From the NCBI GenBank assembly GCA_004352715.1, contig SCFE01000021.1, forward strand, positions 809,228 through 873,227: a stretch of 64,000 nt of DNA, given 5' to 3'. The stretch is from Hofstenia miamia. Lineage: Eukaryota; Xenacoelomorpha; Acoela. The position numbers and the translations under genes were made by a program. The notes beneath the pieces are model-generated. The model was not told where the DNA came from. It saw only the letters and a program-made list of their open reading frames with translations, and ran no database searches. This document shows, in pieces, positions 1 through 12,517 of the stretch. The number at the start of each line of letters is the position of its first letter. Position 1 is the first letter of the stretch.

Positions 1-1109
1 CATGTGCATATATGTATTTATCTACAAAGTGGAAGAGTGAAACTCCCAATTTCCAAACTAAAAATAAAACGCTTCCAATGCTATACACAGCTTTACAAAT
101 CAAATGCTAACATTCGGATTTTTCTTCAGTCAATGAGTAATTTTTGATAATAGCAAATGAATACATAACACCATCTTAAAAACGAATCAATTAGATGTCA
201 TAAAACTCGCGAAACATTTTTAATTACTAAAAGAGTAAAAAATTTTCATAAAAATACATTTACGCAAAAATGATTAAATTTATTGATTTTACAAAACAAA
301 TACTTGTACACAGTTAGCATTTAATGCTCACGAAATTGCGAAATGTTTATGGTTATTAAAGTAATTCTACATGATATATAACTTAAACTGAAGAGAAGCA
401 AAGTTTTCAAATTGAAAATATATATCAAAGCTATATAAAATAATTTTAACCTTACATATAGTACTCAAATCAATTATTATAATTAATATATGCTTGTAGT
501 TGTTTTTGAGATTACAAAAATAACAACAGCAATCGTTATATGATTTAAACTATATTTTGTACATTAGGTATTTAATCAACTTAGGGACATTTTCTGAATA
601 TGAGATAGCGTGATATATATAGAAATATAGAAATAAATAGCGTAAATTTCAATTATCAGAAATGGATAAAATGAAATAAATACATTCTTCAATGTGTTTT
701 ACTTATTTTATTCAAAAATAAAATATATATCTCGCAATATGCAATTAGGAAAACGGGATTTTAACTCAATTATCCTATTAAATGTTTTAAAATCACAGAG
801 ATAGAGAATTTTTAAATAAAATCTGAACTTGCTAAAGTTTCTTAGGTATAGCATTAGAGAGAATGCCAATATATTTTAGATTTCCAAGCATTTTTCAACT
901 ATTTGAGAATCTAAATATATATACTTTTATTACTTGATTTAGCTACAGATTTCAATGTATGGCTATGGGTATTAATACATCTGACACATTTCCACTTGTT
1001 ATGGTTTCATTTGTGCAAGTTTTATCACATTTGTAATTTTTTTGTTTTGGATAACGTTTTAACTTTGCCCTTCCACATTTACGTTTCTAAATGTATAGAT
1101 CTAGAAAAA
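1..1109. other. AT-rich sequence without recognisable gene
   Basis: Short ORFs occur on both strands but none shows a recognisable motif, and base composition is uniform AT-rich. From about 1110 the sequence becomes alignable by eye to 39210 onward, so this stretch lies just outside the duplicated carboxypeptidase unit. Confidence 0.5.
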
Positions 1110-1890
1110 ACATTCCAATTTTTAGTTTTAGTGAATATTTGTGAGAAAGTATTTTTGTTTGGGAACAATTTGAGCTGATTTTTATGTAATCAATGTGCTC
1201 AGCCTCACGAACATCAAGAATTTTCTAATAATTTCCCTCAGTTTCTTGATCGCAACTTTCTATCATTTTATTATAATACAATTTTTGCTTAAAAGATTGA
1301 AACTTGTTATTAATACTATAATTTCTATAATTTTGGTAATTGAACAATACTATGTAAATTTTATGTGAACATTTGCTAATATCATTAAAGTATGACAGTT
1401 GATCTTTGGAAAGCATTATACTTCTTAGTAGAAAGTTAGCTTGAGACATTAATTATTATTAGGTCCATTCAAACCTTTTATTTTACATTTGTATATATTA
1501 TAGCCTGAAAATTGTCCACGTGAGACTTTAATATTAATGTACTGTAAGTATTTTTTTGAAATTTAATGATTCGGGTAGGGCATGAGATTGATTAGTTGCT
1601 TATTTTATAAGCAACTGTAATTTAAAATTACCATTCATAGTTAATTGGTCATGTTTCAGGTAATGGGCCGTTCGTAATGATCAATGGAAGGTTCCATCAC
1701 AATCCTTATGCTTTTGACACCATTAGTAACGTTGTCGATCTGGAAAGTTCCGAAAATGTCGGTTTTTCAGACGTTGGGAATTCTACAAATGTACAATTTA
1801 ATGAAACACACATTCTACTCAGCAATTGGATAGCGATTCAATTTTCTATGAAAAATTTCCAAACTTCAAATCTCGAAAATATGTAAATGT

Positions 1891-2132
1891 AAATGTATAT
1901 ATATATATATATATGCATATTTATATGTTTATATATATGTATATATATATGTGTGTATATATATATATTTATTTATATATAAGTATATATACATATGTAC
2001 ATATGTATATATATATATATATGCATATTTATATGTTAATATATGAATATATATATGTGCATATATCTATATATATATATATGTGTATATATATATATAT
2101 ATATTTAAGTATATATATATATATATATGTAT
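1891..2132. repeat. Complex (TA)n/(TATG)n microsatellite
   Basis: About 240 bases of TA repeats interspersed with ATG, CAT and TGTG. It starts immediately after the donor site of the first exon-2 copy in the carboxypeptidase locus, exactly where the next expected exon (catalytic serine) is lacking. Equivalent TA tracts occur at the edges of copies C and D. The apparent Tyr/Ile-rich ORFs here are translated repeat. Confidence 0.95.
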
Positions 2133-3149
2133 ACATGTATGTGTTTGCATTTGCGGTAATACAATTTTTATAAAAGAGGATTTTTGGATGAGTTGGAGTC
2201 TTTTTGCAGAACTTCAGATATAAATTCAAATGTATAACAATGTCTAAATGCCTTTAAGAAATTACCTGTTCTTATTAATATATTTACCATTCATAGTTAA
2301 TTAGTTATGTTTCAGGCAATGGGCCATTCAATTTTATCAACGGAAGGTTTCATCACAACCCTTATGCTTTTAAAACCATTAGTACGTTGTCCATCTGGAA
2401 AGTCCCGAAAATGTTCTTACTTATGGTAAGTATAAATATACTTAGCCTATTGAAGATATTTGACGTCTCTAATAACTTTGTTTCAGCATTTCCTATTTTT
2501 TTAATAATTATAATTTGTTTTCAGACCTTTTTACAATACAAAAAAGTATAAAAATACTTATAAAAGTTTAAGGTAATTTTTTTTCTATAAACTCCACTTA
2601 GCTGCAAATTAATATTACTTAGATACAGACTTTTTTTTGAATATCCAAATATATTCTTTTTTGGTGATAATTTTAGTTTAATTTTTTCTTAAATTCCCTA
2701 AAAATAGTTTTTTCTTTAATTTCAGATGATAATTTGTTCCTTAGAACTATACTGTAATTGTTAACACTTCTTCAGTATTCTTTTTCTAAATTTAAATTAT
2801 CTAAAGCAGTTTTAAATTCAATATTTTAATTTGGGCTAAAAGCACAATAATACGTCAAACATCAAAAATTTTGTTGTCCTGAGTAATTTGTATTTTAGAT
2901 AATTGAATCTAAAATCCCAAAAGTGCAACTTAAAGCCGTGTTCATTGGAAGTCCAAAATTGAAAAATGTGAAAAAAGATTACTTCTTTTACAAATACTTT
3001 CTCATAACAGGCCTAATGTCACAAGATTTGTTTGATGAATTACTGAAAAGATGCAATTGTTCTAAAAATATTTATTGTGAATTTCTTAAACAGCCTTGAA
3101 AAAATTTTCGAAAGAGTATGGTGATATCTGGTGTAAAATAGGTTAGAGT

Positions 3150-3190
3150 ATATATATATATAACAAATTAATGAAAATTCTCTGTTAGAC

Positions 3191-3222
<32 letters not shown>
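3150..3222. repeat. (TA)n microsatellite
   Basis: Two nearby runs of TA dinucleotides in the intron between the third and fourth exon-like blocks of copy A. Confidence 0.9.
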
Positions 3223-4275
3223 CTATGTTATTTAATATGTTTAGAATCATCAATTAACACAACATTTCAACATCTGGAGAACTATCTAAATAGAGATGAT
3301 GTTCAAGAAAATCTACACTTGTGGAATAAATATTGGAAAGTATGTTCCAGAAAATACTTGTGGACTACCATTGCTAATGAGCAAGTGGATGCATCAAACC
3401 AGCTGCCTAATTTGTATGAAATTCCAGTTTCAATATACAGCAGAAAACGTGATTCTCTTCTGAACTATTTAAGTATGAATCAGCAAATTGAAGCAGGAGT
3501 TCAGGGAAAATTCAACTGGATATTATTGTATAAATTTAACATTCCTGTTGGTAATGTAAATAACTATAGCAAGGACTTAGATCACTCAGTGCTTAAAGCT
3601 GCTGGACACGGATGCTTAACTATGAAACCAGACTTAGTTCTGCATCTATTAGAAAACTTGCGTCATCATTGGCTTATTGTTGTTCTTTCAATTATTTATT
3701 ATTTGAGTATAGAAGATTGTCTATGCTTTTAATCAGTTGTTTATAATTCTAGAAAATTTATAATATAATTTTGAGAATTCTAAAAATAGGTTTAATACTA
3801 TTAAAATATTGATATGGTAAATTGAAAATGGAATCCTATTTAAAATTTTGATCCAAGCAGCCAATGTTTTATTAAAGGGCATGTTTCAAAGTATATCTTG
3901 ACATTCATGCAAAATATTTATTATAGAGTGAATTTGTTGAGATCATTGCTAAGTTATTCCAATTATTTCGCTACCCAAATCAAAGCTATGTGCATTTCCA
4001 CTTCATTGAAAATCTGATCTTAATTTTAGAATTGAATGTTTAACCATTAATTGTGTATATTTAGTCTATCATTTGCACATCATGCTATGTACATGTATAA
4101 ATCTCATAAAATTGCGATTCACAAAAATGCATAACATCACATATTTACTAAATTGAAATCTATGCAAGCAGATTAACCCTCTTCTGCATGGTGTTGCCAT
4201 GTGACAAAACACTGAAGAATTTAATTACTCATGATTAATTAGCTCCAAATTCAATACATGACAAATTCCTCTTAT

Positions 4276-5723
4276 GCTTACCCACATGTAGTATAAACCA
4301 TTTAGATGTTGCTTTGTACAGAGGTCACACACATTGAAAATTTTATTCTAGAAATACTAGTAATATTTATAATGACTCTGAAGCCAATATTTTTGTTTTT
4401 ATTCCAAATTTTCATGTCTTGATCTGAACCTAAATTTTTTGCAGGAGTCAGTAATATTTTCATAATTGTTCCTGTGTCATCCCCAGACATCGAACACCAT
4501 AGCTGCAAGAAAAATTAAGAAATCACTCCTACGGAATGCCTGCAACAGTAGTAATCAAATATTTGAATAACTTTAATCACTGGTGTGCCAAAACAAAATA
4601 AAATAGGATCATAAAAACCATGGAATAGCAATATTCACCAACAGATTGCACGCCTTAGCAAACTTATAGCTGCTACTTGTTACCTGTGGAATGAACATGA
4701 TCTTGTTTTCTCAATAGATAGGAGTACATAATAACTAGTAGTTTCATCGGTTGTTTTAATATTTCCAGAGATTGAATGCTTGCTGAGTGTTGCACTTGCT
4801 TCTATCACAAGTCAAGTATTCTACAATATTTATTCAAAATGAATTCTGTTAGTTACTGCAATTTTTATTGGATAATTTCATTCCCTAGCTAAACTCACAA
4901 AATGAGAACCTCTGAAATGATATCATATTCCAACTAGACAATGCCATGCTTCCTATTTCACTAAATAATGCTTGGAAAAACAGTCTGTATATGAATCTGA
5001 CTGCAATTTTTGAAGCATTCTAATGCGTCAGATTTACAAACTTGACAACAATTTTTGAGCAAAGGTGAACTATGGAACCATATCTTTTAAGAATAATCAA
5101 TAATGGCATAAAAAAATTTAAAAAATTAATTTCATACTTCAACAATAGACTTGTTGAGCTCCTAAAAAATGATGGGAAAAAAATTATTTAGTGTTAATGA
5201 TCATGATACTTATGAATTACCTAGTCTGTTGTTAAGCTATATTGCTTCAAAATGTTATTAACATTTCTTAGATATATTTATATATTTTGAGCAAAACTAA
5301 ACTTTTGCAGAAACTTTTAGTTTTTACCAAAACCTAAGCACATTAAATTCAATGTAATATTAGGTTTTTGATTATACATAATTATACATAATATACATAA
5401 ATAGTTAGTATAGCCATAGCATAAACCATGTTATTACATTCCAACAAACTAGAATCTACGTTTGAGTTTTAAGTAGACAAAATGAATCAATTGACAATAA
5501 ATTACACAAGCAACGTGAGAATTACTTCACACACTTTAGGCAAAATAATTAATAATTGAGAATACATAGGGTCTAATTGTAATACTATGTAATTGAGTGA
5601 GAGCTGAGGAAATAAGATTCACATGACAATTACAGCTCACTCATCAAGAAACACCTAATTGAACCAAAGTAGCAAGACTCAAAAAAGCAGTCCTGTGCCT
5701 CCAGGTAGCATCCTGAGCTGACC
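4276..5723. other. Non-coding interval
   Basis: I see no ORF with family motifs and no structured repeat except isolated short AT runs. Sequence at 5620-5720 is slightly richer in GC and leads into the LTR-like module. Confidence 0.4.
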
Positions 5724-5896
5724 TGTGAGACAATACACCTCTGCACAACCCTTCTTCTCTCCCGATAGGATCTAGTTACTCATAAGCATGTATGATTCTA
5801 ATGATGCATAAGGAGTAGACGTGAATAAGACAAGTTTTATTGCCAAATACGCACACTAGGGCTCTATTTATACAGCTTAACTAATAATTGTCAACA
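5724..5896 (-). promoter_or_regulatory. Possible short solo LTR or promoter/poly(A) module
   Basis: On the minus strand the block starts TGTTGACAAT and ends ATTGTCTCACA, so it has TG...CA ends and imperfect terminal inversion, as LTRs do. It contains GTATAAATAG (5864-5873, minus), a good TATA box, followed about 30 bases later by AATAAA (5836-5841, minus). A TATA box closely followed by a polyadenylation signal is typical of LTR U3-R-U5. No 4-6 bp target duplication is visible and no coding region of an LTR element adjoins, so the call is tentative. It could instead be an ordinary promoter. Confidence 0.35.
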
Positions 5897-6900
5897 AAAG
5901 CAAATAACCTTCAAAAGCAGAACAACATGTTTACAAAAGACATCACCAGCATAATTTAAAAATTCAAAGGCAGCCAATTGGGTCAGTTTGTGTACAACTA
6001 GCAGTAATAGTGAGATTAACAGAAAACATGGACAGAAAATGATAATTAACACATTGCTGGGACTGCCGATGTTATAATATATATATACATACATACAGAG
6101 ATGAGTGATACAAACGGAGAAAATTAGCAGCACGGTTTTTCAAAACAAAGAAATGGGAATGACACTAAAGAGAAATATACCATTAATCTTATTTAACTTA
6201 AATTAGCACAATTCGACAAAACTGATTAGAAATTACTGTTGCTGCAAAAGGTATTCATGGACAAATATGAGTTGATTCACGGCGTTGCTACTCAAATGAT
6301 GAAACATCGCGTTTTTGTTGGGACAGGTTATCAAAGCCTGTAAAAATTAGAGTTGGTTAACTGTTTGCATGGTAGACAGCAAACTGAAAAACTCCTTTCT
6401 CAAAATATCAACCTTTTTCAATTGTAATTAAAATGTCCAGCAAAGTTTAATTAGAATGAAAATTTTCCCAATTTATACATTAAAAACCAACAAGTGTTTT
6501 TGAAATTTTAAAATTAATTAAAATATGCGGTCAATAAATAGTATAGAATTTGCAAGAACTTTAGTTTAATTTGGTTTCACTTCCATGGAGAGTAAATAAA
6601 TTGTTTACAATTATACCTCAAGTTTATATATATATATAGGGTGAGTATTAAATCAACATTGCATTCTTTTTTGAAATAGAAAACTTTATAAGCAAGATAT
6701 TCAATGAATCCAGTTTTATTTGATAATGTAATGCTAAATAGTACTAGTGATAAGAATACAATCACTTCACCATTGAACATCGATAACATTTCTTTGATTG
6801 GAAATGTCGCTACCAGTGAAAGCGAGTTTTTATTGTTTTAGAGATGGTCAAATTCTGTATAATCGCCTCTTACTAATTTTTGCGGGGTTATTTTATTCAG
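5897..6900. other. Non-coding interval
   Basis: Only short ORFs without motifs; a small TA tract at 6628-6639 and at 6078-6090. Confidence 0.4.
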
Positions 6901-8343
6901 GATGTTAATACTGTACCTGTAGTTGGTCTTAACGATTTAACTACAAGAACTCAAACTGAATTAGCAAGAATAGCAGAATCTCATGTGCGCAAAAATTCCA
7001 TTTTAGCTCTGCCCAAAAGATGCGAGTTATGGATAGAACAAGGTATTTTTAAACTATTTACAATTTAGCATTTCATTATTTATTACAATTTGCTTCAATG
7101 AACTATATTTGAAATAATATTTGGCAAAAGTAAATTCAGTATATTATATCCAATTTAATAGTTCGATTTCAAGACAAATTTATTACATGAAAACTACATG
7201 TCCATATATATATATATATGTTATAAAAAATAGTTTAGTCCACTTCCAAAAAAAATTGACAATTCCTAAGCCAATAGTTGAACTGTTGCAAATTAACAAA
7301 AAAGTACATTATTTCCGAAGATGCTAAGATAATATTAACTTCATATTTTCAGTGTGGATAAATATTGGTTCAATGTTTAAAAAAAAATAATCTTAGTATA
7401 AAAACAAAATTTGAAATACACATTAATATAATCAAAATCACGTTCTATTAAATTATGTTTCTATGAAGTAATATACTATTTACTCATATTAATAGGAAAA
7501 ATCCCATTCTGGTAGTATTCATAAATAATTTGAGTTGTGGTTTGAAATGCACCCCAAACAGTCACAAAATATAATTTTTTATTCAGTCACGAACCGTTAC
7601 TATTTAAATAATTTTGGAGCAGTTGACATCCCAACTTTTGTAGATGAAGGACTAAAGGAAATATATGCGGTTTAGGTAATAAAAATTACCAGTTAAGGAC
7701 ATAATATATTTTCTAGAAAGCTTGTTATAATATATAAGTTTCTACACATACTTATGTAAGCTCTCACTAGATTCCTATAGAGAAATTTTTTAGGCATCAA
7801 CGAATTATTTTCGGTTAATTCAGCAAGTCCTAAAGTCCTATTCATTTAATACAATGTGACAAATTAAATTCCATAGACACTATTCTAAAGATATATTATA
7901 TATATATGACATTTTTTGAAATTTGACATTCTATGATGGCTCCAATGCTTAGATGAGGTCGGGCATTTCCCTAAAAGCATATTGTAGCAAAATAAATATT
8001 TGTTCACCAGGTGGCTTTTTATTATTAATTCATAAATAAAAAAAATTCTATAATATAGAATAGCACTTTCAATTACCATAGGAAATCTAAGTTCATATTC
8101 CAGACATGGAAAATTTTTACTATCCAAGAAAGAAAGTTTATATGAAAATTTCAAATTTCCCTTAAACTAAAGTCATTTCAATTTCTAGTTGATGCTGAAC
8201 TGCATAGTTTACGGGTCAATTGAATTTACTGCAGTTCTTCTTGATTTAAATTACTATCAGCCTCGTTTGTCTTTTATGATGCAAAACAAAGAATGAAAAT
8301 GGGTTTATGGTTTGATACATGTCGTGAACGAGAAATTTACAAA
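6901..8343 (+). CDS. Two candidate exons of one unrecognised gene
   Basis: Exon 1 (6901-7042) follows TTTTATTCAG and ends before GTATTT; it encodes DVNTVPVVGLNDLTTRTQTE through KRCELWIEQ with one base left over. Exon 2 (8261-8343) follows ATTACTATCAG and ends before GTGAGT; it needs two bases to complete the codon (G+CC = Ala) and then reads SFVFYDAKQRMKMGLWFDTC and REREIYK. Splice phases therefore agree across a 1.2-kb intron. I do not recognise the family. The stretch 'FVFY...GLWF...I-YK' faintly recalls the EVH1-like fold of Dcp1-type proteins, but this is weak. Further exons would lie outside 6.9-8.4 kb; the intron after exon 2 would hold the Harbinger element. Confidence 0.45.
7043..8260. 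other. Non-coding interval (putative intron)
   Basis: AT-rich with scattered stops in all frames and short TA runs at 7209-7222 and 7892-7908. No motif recognised. Confidence 0.4.
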
Positions 8344-8934
8344 GTGAGTAATTGAGATTAAGTAGCATTTGAGAGCTTTATCGACTCGCCATATACAGTA
8401 AAGTAGAACATATATAACAAGCTATCAGTAAAAGATGTTAGATTGGTTTGAAAATCTAGAATTAGAACAATTTTTTATTTGATTGATGATTGATTTCCCA
8501 ATCAGAATTGACTAAGATGAAAGAATTCTTTATATTAAAGTTGTCAAAGTTCTAAGACAATTTTCAAAACTTGACATTTTAAATTTCTTATAAATTTTCA
8601 TTAATTTGCAAAATTTTTTACTATTAAACACCAATCTCAAAATATGCTTAATTATTTTGAAATTATTAATTTTTGCATCCCAAAATTTGTAAAATAAGTT
8701 TTGGACAATATTGAATTGTCAACCCTAATTGACATCATTTCTGTCTTTATTATAACTGGAGAGGAACAGTGCAGCTTAAAAGCATTTCGTTATTTTTTAC
8801 TTGAGTATATTATTTAAATTAGTGTCTCACATTATTGCTTTAAAATTAACTAGTTCATGTAAACACGAAACCATTTATAAGCAAAAGTGCAAAATTATGA
8901 TTGATAAATGGATTTAGAAAAAAAAAGTATGTAA

Positions 8935-9942
8935 TACAACGTTTACACGCGACATGAGACATGCATGTCTTGTGTTTTCAATGAGCGAATGTCACGTCTA
9001 AACACCCAAAACACGCGACATTCAACCACTCAAGTAGAGCCCTCGAAAAACATTCGAATATCAAGGGATTTTGATTTTCTCGAGTGTCTTATGTCTTGTG
9101 TCACCGTGTAAACACCCAATACATGAGATATGCATATTTTCGAAACTAATTAATTACCAATTGTATAGCGATTTAACACAAATTATAACAATTTTCCTAA
9201 ACAAAGTTAACTACTAAATTGATCATATTTTTAGCCGAAATTATTGTGATGTGTTTAATAAAATCTTGATTTTTTGCACTTTGTTTAGTACTAAATAATT
9301 AAATATATTCTATGTGAGTAAAATTGTAATGCTTTTGATTGGAATAGAGAATAAGAATAATTAAACGTGAAAAAATTGCGATCTCAGTTATGTTTATGTA
9401 GCATTGACGTGCTTTGAATTGAAACAAAACCAAATCCCAAAGCAACCTAATTCTTTCAAGTAGAATAATTAACAATGTCTGGCCCATAGGAAGAATGTCT
9501 ATTTTCAATTCAATTTTTAAATTAACAGAGTATATAATCTTTGCGATCAATGTTTAACAGTAGGATGACTGATGGTTTAGAATCAAAGTTGATAGAGGCA
9601 GTGAGGCAGTGGCTTTTTTTATGGGATGTCTCCATTCCTGTTATAAGAAGACCTTACCAGAAATTACAATAGATTTAGGCACTAAATGTGAGTCTTTAAT
9701 ATTATTTGTTTGTGCAAGGCCTTCTATGTTAAGAAGGCCCTGGTTTGCGATACTCTGTGTTAATTGATTGAAATCTTAAAATTTTTGCGATTTGGGATTA
9801 TATNAAAATCTTTTGATATTCGAATGTTTTTCAAATGCTCTACTTGAGCGGTTGAAGGTCGCGTGTTTTGGGTGTTTAGACGTGACATTCGCTCATTGAA
9901 AACACAAGACATGCATGTCTCATGTCACGTGTAAACGGGGTA
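8935..9942 (+). mobile_element. PIF/Harbinger-type non-autonomous element
   Basis: Long terminal inverted repeats of roughly 130 bases are directly visible: the left end TACAACGTTTACACG continues in near-identical order to the reverse complement of the right end, which begins TACCCCGTTTACACG; both arms contain GACATGAGACATGCATGTCT. The element is flanked by TAA at 8932-8934 and TAA at 9943-9945, the 3-bp TWA target duplication typical of Harbinger. Internally it keeps a short MADF-domain ORF, as Harbinger elements encode a MADF/Myb-like accessory protein beside their transposase. No transposase ORF remains. One ambiguous base lies at 9804. Confidence 0.85.
9565..9672 (+). pseudogene. MADF-domain protein fragment inside the Harbinger element
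   Basis: An ATG-initiated 35-codon ORF reads MTDGLESKLIEAVRQWLFLW then DVSIP...RRPYQKLQ and a TAG stop. The pattern LI-x2-V-x6-LWD-x7-Y is the first half of a MADF DNA-binding domain. Harbinger elements carry such a second gene whose product helps bring the transposase to the ends. The domain is truncated about halfway, so it should not function. The position within matched TIRs supports the assignment. Confidence 0.65.
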
Positions 9943-10242
9943 TAAGCAAATACCAGGTTAATATGTACAAACACAATTTTATTCAATTTCGTCCGAGCTC
10001 GTTCATTTTATATTCATTAACGTCATTTTAGCTCTACAAAAATCATCAATATTTATAATATATTTTACATTGTTGTATTTAATAATACAGTATACAGTAT
10101 ACAGCAAATAAGAAGCATATGAAGAAATTGAACTGCTAAAAATTTGACGTCATCTCTTAAGATCACTCAGCATTTCAATTCAATTTTTTTAACTGTAATT
10201 TGTATATTATTTATTGTAGCAGTAGATATTACACACTAAATT

Positions 10243-10770
10243 TACGCCCGATTATGTTCACTTCTTAGATATCACACCCGTCTGTCATGATTCTAATCTT
10301 TGAAGAAACTTCATTACCAAAGAATTCAATGACACCATTAAGAGTCTATCTGCCAGGAGCATCTCAGTTTTTTCATAGATTTCTTCTCTCACCTCGTTTT
10401 GTAAACTTTGATTTTCTAGTCAAGCACGACGGAAGCCATCTCACTCCCTCTGGAGTTTCCTGCATTACTTAAATACTAAAAGGCTCTCTTTCCACTTGCC
10501 GAATTTCTCATCCACCTATTTGTTATACAAACATCTCCTATGCTCAAACTGTATCTTCTCCAAAACGCCGTCCGCTGCTACCTACACCTCGTCCTCCACA
10601 TCCATCAAAATGAAACTGGTACTTTTTATTTTCTATCTTTTCAATATATCTTTGTTTAAACAATGTAGGTATATACTAACTTATATGCCTTCACACTTAA
10701 CACCACTGAACACACATTACATCTCCATTGAACACTACTACATAACGACACGTTCTAAGTATTTGTAGAA
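10243..10770 (+). pseudogene. CR1-like LINE ORF1 (SGNH esterase-type) fragment
   Basis: This block is homologous along its length to 24890-25420 on the opposite strand. It reads, across frame changes, ITPVCHDSN, then SPRFVNFDFLVKHDGSHLTP and SGVSCIT followed by a stop. The D-G-x-H-L...G pattern is the C-terminal Asp/His block of SGNH (GDSL-like) esterases found in ORF1 of many CR1-group LINEs. At least one frame change separates the PVCHDS part from the DGSHL part. No ORF2 follows, so the copy is 3'-truncated or was captured as a fragment. Confidence 0.75.
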
Positions 10771-12517
10771 AAATAATATAATAGCCGTATAAAGGCATTT
10801 ACTATAATAATTTGCATAAATTAACATTATATTCAGCCTGAAACCTCTACCAATGATTTCTTTAGTCTCTAGGTGGACTATTCAAGTGAATTTTTAATTA
10901 ATGATTTTCAAAATATATATTTCAAAAAATGAAATAATTATTTTATTAGTTAATAAAGTTATTATTAAGAAGTATAGTAAAATATACTTTAATTCTTAAT
11001 TCTAATAAAAATTTATTAGACGTCTGTTGTTCATGTTTCCAAACGATGATATGTCAAAAACAGAACTTGGTAAGCAACTTTTAATTTTAGAAAATAATAT
11101 TTTTAAGGATTTCAATATTATTTGAGCATATTTTTACGCAATGGTCTAAAATCAGTGGTTCTCAACCTTTCTTGAACTGTGATTCCTCAAAACTATTTCC
11201 AATATTGTGGCAATTTTGTAAATTAGAACTGTAGACAATTTCCTCATATTTAATCTAGTTAGACAGATTTGGTATCATTTTAATAACGTTTTTCCAATTA
11301 AAAGCAAAGATTCAAGCTTCTAATAACATGCGAAATTTAACTGAATCTATTGATAAAAATTCTAATTTTGAGGAACTAGGCGACGCCTGGCAAAGTGTCA
11401 TTCGACTCCCGAATTGGTCGTGACCACATTTATGTTCATCTTACATTGATTATATATTTATTTTATTGAATTGTATACACATTCTGAGTTGTTCCAGATT
11501 TCGTAAGTATTGTGACCTAATATTTTGTTGAATGATCTTAGAGATCAATTATGTATTTGTGAATGCTTGGAAACAGGAAGAAACAATAATAAATTGACAA
11601 ATTATAAATAAATTTAAAAGAAATGTTTTCACCTATTGGCTTACATGGTGCATATATTTGGTTTCATTCGCTATTGGTGATGAAGAAAATCACTGAGAAT
11701 TGGATCACAATTGATAGAAATAAATAATATTAATCATTGTTTTGGCCTAAATAATTTATTTGAATTTTGGCTTAAGAATAATTAAATTGCGTTTATCCAA
11801 AAATATTTAAGCCCTGGTTCCCCAAAAACAGCCGCTAATAGTTTCAATGACTTTCTTAATTTCCCGCTTTAAAATCGCAATCATAATGATAAGAGGTTGT
11901 TCCAATTTGACCGAAATTGATGGCTTTAATTTTGATGATATGATTATCTTTTATGGATCTGATTGATTGATGAACGATTATTTATTGTTTTACGTGGTTG
12001 CATGAATCAATGTCTGTCAATTTAAGACTATTTTTTATTGCTTTTGCCTATGTTTAAGGAATTCTCCTTTATCTACTTGTAATTTATGTCATAATTTTTT
12101 TGTATAAGTATATGTTATTTATAATGAGTCTTTTTACAGTTTTTAAAGTCAACTAAATCACAAATCGCTTAGTTTGTATTTATCAAAAAACGGAAAGTTA
12201 TGATGTTCAACAATTGCCGTTACAAACAAATTCAATCTACTTGGCCCTTGTTGAACTGCAATAATTGGTCATTCTTTAATAATAATGAAATTAAATTCAA
12301 AAGGTACATATACTTGAATGAACATGGATGAAAACTGTCATTAACCCCACTAATAGGTGCATTCTGTAGAATAATAATATTTTTGAAGTACAAAGGATTA
12401 GATTAAAACAGCACTTAGGATAGCAAATCTAAACAAGTTGGTATACCTTAATGAGACGCAAGTTTTTGAAACAAAAATTTTTGATGGCCCATGCATAATT
12501 AATTGCCAAACGTAATA
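10771..12517. other. Non-coding interval
   Basis: No convincing coding signal. A 50-base stretch 11019-11068 between TTATTAG and GTAAGC could be a micro-exon but has no partner in phase. Confidence 0.35.

Larger units (their letters stand above)
1660..3732 (+). pseudogene. Serine carboxypeptidase (peptidase S10) copy A, degenerate
   Basis: Four exon-like blocks of a lysosomal-type serine carboxypeptidase are visible. Block 1660-1882 follows a TTTCAG acceptor and encodes NGPFVMING...NPYAFDTISNVV then LESSENVGFS, where the family has LESPAGVGFS; a frameshift follows before [10 protein letters not shown] and a GTAAAT donor. Block 2316-2425 is a second copy of the same exon with a one-base deletion. 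Block 2899-3120 matches the segment 'GIAIGN...YHGLIS...C' but has a TGA stop at 3097-3099. Block 3245-3732 encodes YLNRDDVQENLHLW, IYSRKRDSLLNYL (aspartate of the triad region) and AAGHGCLTMKP (histidine region). No exon 1 lies upstream and no GESYAG catalytic-serine motif is found between blocks. The last block is a clean ORF of 137 codons, so decay is recent or partial. Non-functional as a peptidase is my inference. Confidence 0.85.
1110..4275 (+). repeat. Segmental duplication unit A (carboxypeptidase locus)
   Basis: Intron, exon and 3' flank sequence here matches 39210-41651 and then 41653-44440 in the same order, with many substitutions and small indels. The match begins in intron sequence near 'agtgaatatttgtg' and ends shortly after a tract 'agctcc-attcaat-catgacaaattc'. 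Because non-coding flanks are shared, this is duplication of genomic DNA and not retroposition of an mRNA. Confidence 0.85.

Noticed and set aside
1826-2229. ORFs rich in Tyr and Ile on both strands
   Set aside because: They are translations of a TA/ATG microsatellite; only the first few codons overlap real exon remnant.
11019-11068. 50-base micro-exon candidate between TTATTAG and GTAAGC
   Set aside because: In the phase required by the exon pair at 6901-8343 it contains a stop, and no other partner exon was found.
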